DNA from: Comamonas badia DSM 17552
GTDB taxonomy: Bacteria; Pseudomonadota; Gammaproteobacteria; Burkholderiales; Burkholderiaceae_C
Assembly: GCF_000484635.1 (NCBI RefSeq)
Contig: NZ_AXVM01000001.1
Coordinates: 558,001-622,000 of the forward strand
Direction: 5' to 3'
Length of the DNA stretch: 64,000 bases
The translations under genes were made by a program, and so were the position numbers. Below, one piece after another: positions 1-10,130 of the stretch; the first letter of the stretch is position 1, and each line of letters begins with the position of its first letter. The notes below the pieces were generated by a model that saw only the letters and a list, made by a program, of their open reading frames with translations, made no database searches and had not been told where the DNA came from.

Positions 1-993
1 GTGCTGCTGGAGGCACGCGATCGGTGCGGCGGGCGCATCCTGTCCGAGCCATCCGCGGCTGCGGACCGGTTCGACCTGGGCGCCACCTGGTTCTGGCCCA
101 TGATGCAGCCAGCGCTGGCGCGCCTGGTGGACAGGCTCGGCCTCACGACCGTCGCGCAGCATGAGGACGGCGACATGCTGCTTGAACCCGCGGGGCAGTA
201 CGCGCCGCGGCGTGTCGCCGGCTACCGCTCCGATCCTGCCGCCGTGCGCCTGGCGGGCGGCATGGACACGCTGACCGAAGCACTGCGCGGGCGGCTCGCG
301 GCGCAGCGGCTGGTCACGGGGTGCCGCGTGCGCCGCCTGATCCACAGCGGCGGGCACATCGAAGTGCAGACCGAGGGCCCTGACGGACCAGCGGCCGCCT
401 GGCGGGCGGCGCAGGTGCTGCTGGCCGTGCCCCCGCGCCTTGCCGCCGGCACCATCGCCTGCACCCCCGCGCTGCCCGATACGCTGGCTCGGGCGTGGCA
501 GGGCTGCACCACCTGGATGGCGCCGCATGCCAAGTACGTGGCGGTGTTCGATGCGCCGTTCTGGCGCGAACAGGATCTGTCCGGCGAAGCGCGCAGCGCC
601 ATGGGGCCGATGGCCGAGATCCACGACGCCTCGGCGCCCGATGGCCTGGCGGCGCTGTTCGGTTTCCTGGGGATTCCAGCCGCGCTGCGCGGCCGGATTC
701 CCGAAGAGACGCTGCGCTCGCACTGCCGCGCCCAGCTCGTGCGCTTGTTCGGCCATGCCGCAGGGGCGCCGCGGGCCGAATACCTGAAGGACTGGGCCGC
801 CGACCCCTGCACGGCCACCGCGCAAGACCAGACCGCCGACGAGCACCACGCGGCCCGGCCGCCGACGACGGCGGATGCGGGCGCATGGAGCGGCCGGTTG
901 ATCGCCATCGCCAGTGAATGCTCACCCACCCATCCCGGCTACGCCGCAGGCGCGCTGGACGCCGCGCTGCGCGGCGTCGAGGCATTGGCATGA
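1..993 (+). CDS. Flavin-containing amine oxidase, 3' part of gene
   Basis: The reading frame is open from the first base and ends in a stop codon at 993, so the true start lies upstream of the window. The first visible residues, VLLEARDRCGGRIL, match the segment just after the GxGxxG dinucleotide-binding loop in FAD-dependent amine oxidases (the acidic residue that binds ribose, followed by the GGR motif). The C-terminal end, with SECSPTHPGYAAGALDAAL, is the usual second FAD-contacting segment in which a GY..GA motif closes the fold. Family members oxidise amines to aldehydes or imines using FAD and oxygen; the substrate cannot be inferred here. The GxGxxG loop itself is off the window. Confidence 0.85.
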   Translation: MLLEARDRCGGRILSEPSAAADRFDLGATWFWPMMQPALARLVDRLGLTTVAQHEDGDMLLEPAGQYAPRRVAGYRSDPAAVRLAGGMDTLTEALRGRLAAQRLVTGCRVRRLIHSGGHIEVQTEGPDGPAAAWRAAQVLLAVPPRLAAGTIACTPALPDTLARAWQGCTTWMAPHAKYVAVFDAPFWREQDLSGEARSAMGPMAEIHDASAPDGLAALFGFLGIPAALRGRIPEETLRSHCRAQLVRLFGHAAGAPRAEYLKDWAADPCTATAQDQTADEHHAARPPTTADAGAWSGRLIAIASECSPTHPGYAAGALDAALRGVEALA

Positions 994-1138
994 CGGCGGC
1001 TTGCCGGGCCGGCGGGCCATGCCTGCCACTCTCCCGGGCCCGTTCTGCCGGACGCGGCCAAGCACGATGGAGGTGACCGCCCTATCATCGGCCATGCCCG
1101 GGAACGAAACACCCCGCCCCGCACGCAAGGAGTCCCGC

Positions 1139-1645
1139 ATGAAAACCCTCACATCCCGCCTGCTGTGCGCCGCCTGGCTGGCCACCGCGTGTTCGGCTGC
1201 CGTGGCGCAGGAATCCGCCACCTTCGCGATGCGCTCGCTGACGCCGCAGGCCGCCCTGCGCGCGGCGCAGACCACGCTGCAGGCATGCACGGCCAAGGGC
1301 TTTCAGGTCGCCGTTTCCGTGCTCGACCGCACGGGCACGCCGCTGGTGATGCTGCGCGAGCGCCTGGCGGGCATGCACACCCCGGAGACGGCCGGCGGCA
1401 AGGCCTACACGGCGATCGCGTTCAAGCTCGACACGCTAACCCTCAGCCGGGCGACGCAGGCCGACCAGGGGCTCTCGGGCCTGCGCCACCTGCCGCGCGT
1501 GGTCGCCGTGGGCGGGGGGCGGATCATCGAGGCCGGCGGCACGCTGGTCGGTGCCATCGGCGTCTCGGGCGCGCCGGGCGGCGAGGCCGATGATGCCTGC
1601 GCGCGCGCCGGTATCGCCGCCATCCAGACAGATCTGGATTTCTGA
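1139..1645 (+). CDS. GlcG/HbpS (DUF336) family protein, exported
   Basis: The protein is 168 residues if it begins at the ATG at 1139, which is followed by a clear signal peptide (MKTLTSRLL, a hydrophobic core, then cleavage near AVAQES). The open frame extends further upstream, but that part is not protein-like. The rest follows the GlcG/HbpS pattern: a helix with AALRAAQTTLQAC, a strand ending VAVSVLDRTG, the LVMLRE segment, then AVGGGRIIEAGG and VGAIGVSGAPGGEADDACA near the end. Members bind haem or small ligands or are of unknown role; the signal peptide points to the periplasm. The next gene, a TlpA-like thioredoxin, starts 19 bases later, so the two probably share a transcript. Confidence 0.85.
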   Translation: MKTLTSRLLCAAWLATACSAAVAQESATFAMRSLTPQAALRAAQTTLQACTAKGFQVAVSVLDRTGTPLVMLRERLAGMHTPETAGGKAYTAIAFKLDTLTLSRATQADQGLSGLRHLPRVVAVGGGRIIEAGGTLVGAIGVSGAPGGEADDACARAGIAAIQTDLDF

Positions 1646-1664
1646 GCCCACGAAAAACACGCCG

Positions 1665-2168
1665 ATGGACCGACGCACCCTGCTCGCCACGCTGGGCGCC
1701 GCGCCGCTGGCTGCCTTGCCGCTGGCACGCGCCGCGACCGAGGTGCCGCTGCCCGCAATCGGCGCGCCCTTGCCGCTACCCGACGCCGCACTGCTGGACG
1801 GCAGCCTGTTCAAGGCGTCGGACGCGCAGGGCAAGGTGGTGCTCATCTACTGGTGGGCCAGCTGGTGCCCCTTCTGCGCGGCGCAGGCGCCGGATATCCA
1901 GAAACTGTGGGACACGCAGCGCACGCATGGATTGAAGATGCTCGGCCTGTCGGTGGACAAGCGCATCGAGGACGCGCGCAAGTACATGGTGCAGCGCGGC
2001 TACACCTACCCCACGGGGTTCAACACCCCCGAAATCGAGCGCGTGCTGCCCAAGCCCGGCAAGGCCATCCCGGTGACCTGCGTGCGCGGCAAGGATGGGC
2101 GCGTCGTCATGTCGGAGATGGGGCAACTCTTTCCTGAGGACGTGCAAGGGATCGCCCGCTTCCTTTGA
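1665..2168 (+). CDS. TlpA/ResA-type thiol-disulfide oxidoreductase
   Basis: A 167-residue protein starting at the ATG at 1665. The N terminus MDRRTLLATLGAAPLAALPLARA is a short basic segment plus a hydrophobic core, a likely export signal that starts with an arginine pair. The thioredoxin fold is shown by VVLIYWWASWCPFC, giving a CPFC active site of the CxxC type in a WWASWC context typical of TlpA and ResA. The conserved cis-proline region is near PGKAIPVTCV. Family members reduce or shuffle disulfides in the periplasm, often in cytochrome maturation or oxidative stress. It follows the GlcG/HbpS-like gene closely and converges with comEC, whose stop lies about 10 bases beyond. Confidence 0.85.
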   Translation: MDRRTLLATLGAAPLAALPLARAATEVPLPAIGAPLPLPDAALLDGSLFKASDAQGKVVLIYWWASWCPFCAAQAPDIQKLWDTQRTHGLKMLGLSVDKRIEDARKYMVQRGYTYPTGFNTPEIERVLPKPGKAIPVTCVRGKDGRVVMSEMGQLFPEDVQGIARFL

Positions 2169-2177
2169 CCGCGCCGG

Positions 2178-4655
2178 TCATTCTTCGACGGCATCCTGCT
2201 GCGGACGATGGTGCCAGTAACGCCGGGACCGTTCGCGCTCGCAAGTGACCGCAGGCTGCCACGAAGACCAGGTGGCGGCGCCGCAAGCGGGCGTGGTCAC
2301 CAGCGCAATGCCCCGCTCGCTGTAGCGCTGCGCCACCACCGGCGCCGGATGCCCGAAGCGGTTGCGGTAGCCGGATTGCACCAGCGCCGTCGCGGGCTGC
2401 ACGGCATCCAGAAATGCATCGCTCGACGATGTCTTGCTGCCGTGGTGCGGAACGACCAGCAGGTCCGCCGCCAGGTCTGCGCCCGACTGCACCAGCGCCA
2501 GCTCCTGCGGTCGCTCGATATCGCCCGCCAGCAGCGCACGGGTGCCGCCGCTGGCACGGACCTGCAGCACGCAACTGCGCGCATTGGTCGAAGGCCGCCT
2601 GCCGCCCTCATCCGCCCGTTCGGCTGCACCGGCCGCAGGATGCAGCACTGCAAAGCGCACGCCATCCCATTCCCACTCGGTCCCCATCACACAGGGCGTG
2701 ATCGCGCGCAGCTTCTGCAAGGGATGGCCTGCAGCCAGCGAGCCCATGACCTGCGCCTGCGGCTGCTGCTGCATCACCGCGGCAGCGCCGCCGGTGTGAT
2801 CGCTGTCGTCATGGCTCAGCACCAGCCTGTCCAGGCGCTCGCCCAGGCTTTGCAGCAACGGAACGATCACCTGCTGGCCGGCATCGCCCGTGTCGCCGTA
2901 GCGCGGCCCGGCGTCGTACAGCAGGCTGTGGCTCGCCGTGCGCACCAGCACCGCCTGGCCCTGGCCCACGTCGATCGCCATCACCTCGAACTGCCCCGGC
3001 ACAGGGCGCGGCGGCTGCCACCAGAAGGCCGGCAGCATCAGCGGCAGCGCCAGCGCGCGCAGCCGCCAGGGCAGGCGCAGCACCAGCAGAACGCCGCCCA
3101 GCACCGCCGCCATCCCGGCCCACAACGGCGCCTGCGCCAGCGTCAGTTGCGCCATGGGCCATGAGGCAAGCCACTGCAGCCACCACGACAGCATCTGCAC
3201 GCACCAGGCCGCCGCCTGCCACAGCGGCGCCCAGAGCACGCCCCCCATCGCCAGCGGCGTGACCAGCACCGTCACCCAGGGGATCGCCAGCAGATTGGCC
3301 AGCAGCCCCACCACCGAAACCTGCCCAAACAGCAGCAGCGTGAGCGGCGCCAGCGCCACGGTAATGCGTGCCTGTTCTTTGAGCATGGAGACAAATCGGG
3401 CTTTTGCGCTTTTCCGGTCTGCGCTGACAGCTTCACTATCCGTAGCAAAAAGAATCCCGACCGCGACGAAACTGAGCCAGAAGCCGGCCTGCAGCATCGC
3501 CCACGGGTCAAACGCCAGCACCACCGCGCAGGCCAGCAGCCAGACCTGCGGCCAGGGCCAGTGCCGCCCGGACAGGCGCAGCAACGCCACCGTGGCCAGC
3601 ATCAGCAGCGTGCGCTCGGCCGGCACGCCCCAGCCGCTGAACAGGGCGTAGGCGCCCGCCAGCAGCACGCCTCCGACCAGCGCCGCCGAGGGTGCCGGCG
3701 CCGCAAGGCACAAGGCGCTGGAGCGCCGCCAGAGCCAGCCCAGCAGCGCCGCCGCCAGCCAGGCAAACATGGTGATGTGCAGACCGGAGATGCTCATCAG
3801 GTGCGCCACGCCGGTGGTGCGAAACAGGCTCCAGTCGCTGCGATCGATGGCCCTCTGGTCGCCGGTGACCAGCGCCGCCACCACCCCCGCGGCGCGCTCG
3901 CGTGCCGCATCCTGCGCGCCATCGCCTGCCAACGACCGCGCGATGGCATCACGCACCCGCTGGCGCGCCTGCTCCACCGGGTACTGCCAGGTGGCGGCGA
4001 GGCGCCGCGGCGCACCGAGGCGGGCGTCAAGCCGCTCGCTGGCGCGCACATAGCCGCTGGCCTGCACGCCCTGCTCCCACATCCACAGCTCGTAGTCAAA
4101 GCCATGCGGGTTGCGCGCGCCATGCGGCGCCTTCAGCCGCAGCGTCAGCTGCCAGCGCTCCCCCGCCCGCACGGGCGGCACCGGCCGCTCCCCGCGGCCG
4201 AAATGGCCGGCGTACCAGGTCAGGTCGAGCAACGCTGGCAGCCGCGCCGCGGCGCCTTCCTGCTGCGCCGATTCCACCGCCAGGCGCAGCCGCACGTCGC
4301 CATTGCCGCGCTGCTGCGGCATGGCAGCGATGACGCCGGTCACACGCAGATCGACACCTTCCAGCGCAGGCGCCAGCGCCTCACCCGCGTACCCGACAGC
4401 ACGCATGCCGCAGCTGCCCCACGCCAGCAAGGCGCCGGCCAGCCAAAGCACGGCCGTGCGGCGCATGCCCGCAGCGCCCCGGCGCCACGCACGCCAGGCC
4501 AGCAGCACCCCGGTGCAGCCCGCCACGCCGTACACCCATGCCGCATCCAGCCGCTGCTGCTGCAACTGCACCGCGGTGCCCAGCAGCCAGCCGCACATCA
4601 GCGCCGGCAGCGGCCAGACGGAACGGTGCATCGCAAGGGTGCGGCTCTCACGCAT
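2178..4655 (-). CDS. comEC: DNA internalisation competence protein ComEC/Rec2
   Basis: An inner-membrane protein of about 825 residues that forms the channel for single-stranded DNA during natural transformation. The N-terminal third holds several hydrophobic segments and the ComEC N-terminal domain. The middle has the competence domain (HLMSISGLHITMFAWLAA and many membrane helices). The C-terminal third is a metallo-beta-lactamase domain with LSHDDSDHTGG as its metal-binding signature and VVPHHGSKTSSS further on. The frame is open to a TTG at 4664; ATGs at 4655 and 4631 are better starts, and none has a convincing ribosome-binding site. An unusual insertion, about residues 400-425 (DSEAVSADRKSAKARF), coincides with a copy of the dispersed repeat. 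Confidence 0.93.
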   Translation of the reverse strand: MRESRTLAMHRSVWPLPALMCGWLLGTAVQLQQQRLDAAWVYGVAGCTGVLLAWRAWRRGAAGMRRTAVLWLAGALLAWGSCGMRAVGYAGEALAPALEGVDLRVTGVIAAMPQQRGNGDVRLRLAVESAQQEGAAARLPALLDLTWYAGHFGRGERPVPPVRAGERWQLTLRLKAPHGARNPHGFDYELWMWEQGVQASGYVRASERLDARLGAPRRLAATWQYPVEQARQRVRDAIARSLAGDGAQDAARERAAGVVAALVTGDQRAIDRSDWSLFRTTGVAHLMSISGLHITMFAWLAAALLGWLWRRSSALCLAAPAPSAALVGGVLLAGAYALFSGWGVPAERTLLMLATVALLRLSGRHWPWPQVWLLACAVVLAFDPWAMLQAGFWLSFVAVGILFATDSEAVSADRKSAKARFVSMLKEQARITVALAPLTLLLFGQVSVVGLLANLLAIPWVTVLVTPLAMGGVLWAPLWQAAAWCVQMLSWWLQWLASWPMAQLTLAQAPLWAGMAAVLGGVLLVLRLPWRLRALALPLMLPAFWWQPPRPVPGQFEVMAIDVGQGQAVLVRTASHSLLYDAGPRYGDTGDAGQQVIVPLLQSLGERLDRLVLSHDDSDHTGGAAAVMQQQPQAQVMGSLAAGHPLQKLRAITPCVMGTEWEWDGVRFAVLHPAAGAAERADEGGRRPSTNARSCVLQVRASGGTRALLAGDIERPQELALVQSGADLAADLLVVPHHGSKTSSSDAFLDAVQPATALVQSGYRNRFGHPAPVVAQRYSERGIALVTTPACGAATWSSWQPAVTCERERSRRYWHHRPQQDAVEE
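3384..3445 (-). repeat. Dispersed ~50-bp repeat, copy inside comEC
   Basis: Read on the minus strand this stretch gives AGCTGTCAGCGC, then AAAAGCGC and GCCCGATTT, matching the order of blocks in the other copies of this window. It lies wholly inside comEC in frame and encodes a polar segment between two membrane-spanning parts, where related ComEC proteins would not be expected to have one. The match is more diverged than the copies at 7920 and 20395. Confidence 0.55.
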
Positions 4656-4707
4656 GAGGCGCAATGCTACCTGTGCAACACTTTCGGTTTTCGACCGGGA
4701 AATTCCA

Positions 4708-5166
4708 ATGAACGCCTACGACAAGCTCAAGCAACTCAACATCACCCTGCCCCCGGTGGCCGTGCCCGCCGCCGCCTACGTGCCCTGGGTGCAGGCCGGC
4801 AACCTCGTGTTCCTGAGCGGCCACATCGCGCGCAAGGACGGCAAGCCCTATGCCGGCCAGCTGGGCAAGAACCTGAGCACCGAAGAAGGCAAGGCCGCCG
4901 CGCGCAATGTGGCGATCGAGCTCATGGGCACGCTGCAGGCGGCCTGCGGCGGCGACCTGAACCGCGTAAAACGTATCGTGAAGGTGATGAGCCTGGTGAA
5001 CTCCACCGGCGACTTCACCGAGCAGCACTTGGTGACGAATGGCGCCAGCGAATTGTTGGGCGAAGTGTTTGGAGAAGCCGGCAAGCACGCACGCAGCGCC
5101 TTTGGCGTGGCGCAGATCCCGCTGGGCGCCTGTGTGGAGATCGAGCTGATCGCGGAGATCAGCTGA
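4708..5166 (+). CDS. RidA family (YjgF/YER057c/UK114) protein
   Basis: A 152-residue protein beginning at the ATG at 4708, just downstream of an AT-rich stretch; the longer open frame upstream is antisense to comEC. RidA-type features are the GNLVFLSGHIARKDGK strand-loop, VMSLVNSTGDF and the C-terminal ARSAFGVAQIPLGACVEIE segment with the conserved R...G....P.G..VE pattern. The R in ARSAFGV corresponds to the ligand-binding arginine of deaminating members. It is longer than the 130-residue classical RidA and resembles the RidA subgroup with an N-terminal extension. Members hydrolyse reactive enamine/imine intermediates or have unknown substrates. It diverges from comEC. Confidence 0.88.
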   Translation: MNAYDKLKQLNITLPPVAVPAAAYVPWVQAGNLVFLSGHIARKDGKPYAGQLGKNLSTEEGKAAARNVAIELMGTLQAACGGDLNRVKRIVKVMSLVNSTGDFTEQHLVTNGASELLGEVFGEAGKHARSAFGVAQIPLGACVEIELIAEIS

Positions 5167-5169
5167 ACA

Positions 5170-5532
5170 TCAGAACGTGATGACCTTGTCGGCAGCGGCT
5201 ACCCAGTCACCCAGCTCCGACAGCGTGGCGACGGTGACCCCTTCGATCAGCGGTAGATCGATCAGCCCGCGCGCCAACGCACAGTTGCGGCACATGTGCA
5301 CGCTGGCGTTGTCGGCGCTGGCGAGCTCTTGCACCAGCGTCTGGATCAGATTGCCGGCGTTGTCCTTCTGATGGGGCAGCGCCGCCACCGTGGCATCCGA
5401 CATCAGCAGGATATGCAGGCGCGCCACATCCGCGCGCGCCGCCAGGGCGCCGGCCACGCGCAAACCGGACGTGCAGCGCTCACTGCCGTGCGGCGCAGCG
5501 TTGATGATGATGACAATGTTTTGCTGGGCCAT
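5170..5532 (-). CDS. DsrE/DsrF-like family protein
   Basis: A 120-residue cytoplasmic protein. It begins NIVIIINAAPHGSERC, a first beta strand with the loop typical of the DsrE fold, and has ILLMSDATVAALPHQK and a C-terminal GVTVATLSELGDWV. Cysteines occur in SERCTSG and in HMCRNCALARG; the latter CxxC lies where sulfur-relay DsrE/TusD-type proteins carry their active cysteine. The family includes sulfur-transfer subunits and stand-alone proteins of unknown role; no dsr or tus neighbours are seen, so a specific function cannot be given. The stop codon lies just past that of the convergent RidA gene. Confidence 0.8.
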   Translation of the reverse strand: MAQQNIVIIINAAPHGSERCTSGLRVAGALAARADVARLHILLMSDATVAALPHQKDNAGNLIQTLVQELASADNASVHMCRNCALARGLIDLPLIEGVTVATLSELGDWVAAADKVITF

Positions 5533-5606
5533 GGAGCCTTCCTTGCGCGATCAACGAACAGACCTGCGATGGTAAACACCCATGGCCTGGCCTGCTGGCG
5601 CGCAGG

Positions 5607-7312
5607 CTAAAAGCTCTCCCAATCGCCCTCGCTTGCGGTGGCCGTCGACGCCTTGGGTGCAGGCGCTGCCAGCTTGACGGGCGTAGGCTTCCTGGCAACT
5701 TGTGGCGCTACGGCAGCCACCAGCCTGGCAGGCGCAGGCCTGGGCACTGTGGCCCGGGGCGCCGGCGGGGCGCCGTCGGTACGGAAGGCGCCCACCACCT
5801 GCGTGAGGTGCTGCGCCTGCTCATTGAGGCTCTGCGCCGCCGCCGCGCTCTCCTCGACCAACGCTGCGTTCTGCTGCGTCGCCTGGTCCAGCTGCCCCAC
5901 GGCCTGATTGACTTCGGAGACGCCTGCGCTCTGCTGCGCCGATGCGGCGGTGATCTCGCCAATCATGTCGGCCACGCGCTGCACCGATTGCACCACCTCC
6001 TGCATGGTCTCGCCCGCGCCCTGCACCTGCCGGGAGCCCTCTGCCACGCGCTCGACCGAGGAGTTGATGAGCTCCTTGTCTCCTTGGCGGCCTGGGCCGA
6101 GCGCCCGGCCAGCGCCCGCACCTCGCTGGCCACCACGGCGAAGCCCCGGCCCTGCTCACCGGCGCGCGCCGCCTCCACGGCCGCGTTCAGCGCGAGGATG
6201 TTGGTCTGGAACGCAATGCCGTCAATCACACCGATGATGTCGGCGATCTTGCGGCTGCTGGTCTGGATATCGCCCATGGTGGAGATCACCTCGGTCACAG
6301 CCGTACCGCCCTGCTGGGCCACCGCGCTGGCGCTACTCGCCAGCTGGCTGGCCTGGCGCGCGGTGCTCTCGCTCTGCTGGATGGTGCTGGTGAATTCCTC
6401 CATGGCGGCGGCCGTCTCCTGCAGGCTGCTGGAGGCCGACTCCGTACGTGCCGACAGGTCCTGGTTGCCAGCGGCAATCTGGGCGCTGGCCACGGCAATG
6501 CTGTCGCTGCTCTCGCGCACCTGCTGCACCATGCCGGCGAGCGATCCGCGCATGGCCTCCAGTGAGCGCATCAAGACGCCCAACTCATCGCCGCGCGTCA
6601 GATCCTGCGCGCGCATGGTGAGGTCGCCCTTGGCGATGCGCCCGGCCATGCCGTTGGCCTGATCCAGCGGCTGACGGATGTTGCGGATGAGGTAATAGGC
6701 GCCCACGATGCTGCCAAGCAGCAGAATGGCCACGGCCACCGCCGCGAGCTTGACGGTCTCCATGCTCGCCGCGGCCGCAGCCTGGCGCGACTGATCAGCC
6801 GTGGTCTCCTGCAGTTGCACGAAATCACCCAGCGCCTTCAGATACGCATCCGAGGCCGGCACGTACGACTGCAGCACGAACTGCATTGCCTTGTCGTTGT
6901 CGCCCGCCTCCTTGAGCTTGGCGCCCGCGGCACGCATCGCCAGCATGTTCTTGCGCGCCTCGGCCACGCGCTGCATCGCGGCACGGTCGGCGTCGGAGAG
7001 ATTCAGGCCTTCCAGGCGTTTTTGCCTCTCGGTGATCTGTGCGGACGTCGCGGCCATCGCCTCCTTGAAAACATTGGCCACCGGCGCCTCGGTGCTGAGC
7101 GCCACGGCCAGCGTGCGTGCGGCATTGGTCTCCGTCAGGCCCATCCAGCGCGTGGCCGTCTTCACGCGCATCATCATCTCATCGTTCAAGGCATTGGCCG
7201 CGGCCGACGTCTGCGCCGAGCGCCAGCCCGCGCCCGCGACGACCGCAACAAAGGCGATGACGATGACGGCTACCGCGACCCAGAGCTTCTGGGCAATACT
7301 CAAACCCTTCAT
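5607..7312 (-). pseudogene. Methyl-accepting chemotaxis protein gene with a one-base frameshift
   Basis: The gene encodes a standard transmembrane chemoreceptor. It has a first membrane helix at residues about 10-30, a periplasmic four-helix sensor of about 160 residues, a second membrane helix ending [10 protein letters not shown], a HAMP domain and an MCP signalling domain with the hairpin tip motif ([21 protein letters not shown]). Just after [11 protein letters not shown] the frame breaks. One base is missing between 6078 and 6079 (an expected ATC codon reads AC), and the normal sequence [13 protein letters not shown] continues in another frame to a stop at 5607. The end carries DWESF, like the CheR/CheB docking pentapeptide. 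It may be a true lesion or a sequencing error. A strong ribosome-binding site (AGGAGA) precedes the start. Confidence 0.85.
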
Positions 7313-7346
7313 GAATTTCTCCTGCTCATTTTTTTATCAAGCGCCC

Positions 7347-7376
7347 ATTAGAGCGTCCAAAAACGCGCATTGTCCA
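7347..7376 (-). promoter_or_regulatory. Likely sigma-70 promoter of the chemoreceptor gene
   Basis: On the minus strand TGGACA and TCTAAT are separated by 18 bases, each differing by one base from the -35 and -10 consensus, about 35 bases upstream of the chemoreceptor start codon. No flagellar sigma-28 motif was seen in the same region. Confidence 0.45.
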
Positions 7377-7415
7377 GTCGGTAATCCCCTGATGCCGTAA
7401 CACAGGCGTCACAGG

Positions 7416-7603
7416 TCAACGGCGCTCTCGGCGTTCGCGCGCGCGCCGCGCCTGCCTGCTTTCCTTGGCACGCAAGGCCTTCTCCTGGCGCTCGTGGCGC
7501 CGCGCGCGCCAGCGTGCGCCGGCCCAGCGCCCCAGCAGCGCACTGGCCAGCGCCAGAATGATGAGCAGCGCCAGTTCGGCTGTGGAAACATCCTGCATTC
7601 CCA

Positions 7604-7607
<4 letters not shown>
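7416..7607 (-). CDS. Small membrane protein coupled to parC
   Basis: A 63-residue reading frame whose ATG overlaps the parC stop codon by four bases (ATGA arrangement), which suggests translational coupling. The N-terminal half holds one hydrophobic segment ([15 protein letters not shown]); the rest is strongly basic and rich in Arg, Lys and Glu ([25 protein letters not shown]), so a single-pass inner-membrane protein with a charged cytoplasmic helix is likely. I recognise no family. The tight overlap and sensible composition favour a real gene. Confidence 0.55.
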
Positions 7608-9988
<2,381 letters not shown>

Positions 9989-9989
9989 G

Positions 9990-10056
9990 ATTCAAAAACA
10001 ATAGCTGTTTGCGCCTGATGGCTGGGCTCCAGAGGCCAATTTGGCTTGATTTTCAA
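9990..10056 (+). repeat. Dispersed repeat upstream of complete parC
   Basis: ATAGCTGTTTGCGCCTGATGG, then CTCCAGAGGCCAATTTGGC, begins 12 bases upstream of the parC start codon. Its orientation is opposite to the copy upstream of the truncated parC at 20395, so the two parC leaders are not the same sequence. Confidence 0.65.
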
Positions 10057-10070
10057 TGAGTCTCGCACTC

Positions 10071-10089
10071 CTTCCCCCGCTGGGGGAAG
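10071..10089. terminator. GC-rich hairpin after the cassette
   Basis: CTTCCCCC-GCT-GGGGGAAG forms a perfect 8-bp stem with a 3-base loop, between the end of the ATPase gene and parC. No U-run follows on either strand, so it may be a weak terminator or an intergenic palindrome and not an intrinsic terminator. If it stops transcripts, complete parC would need its own promoter within the remaining 80 bases. Confidence 0.4.
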
Positions 10090-10130
10090 GTTGGGATGGG
10101 GGCTTTCGGCGCTGGGTCACAGCCAAGGAT

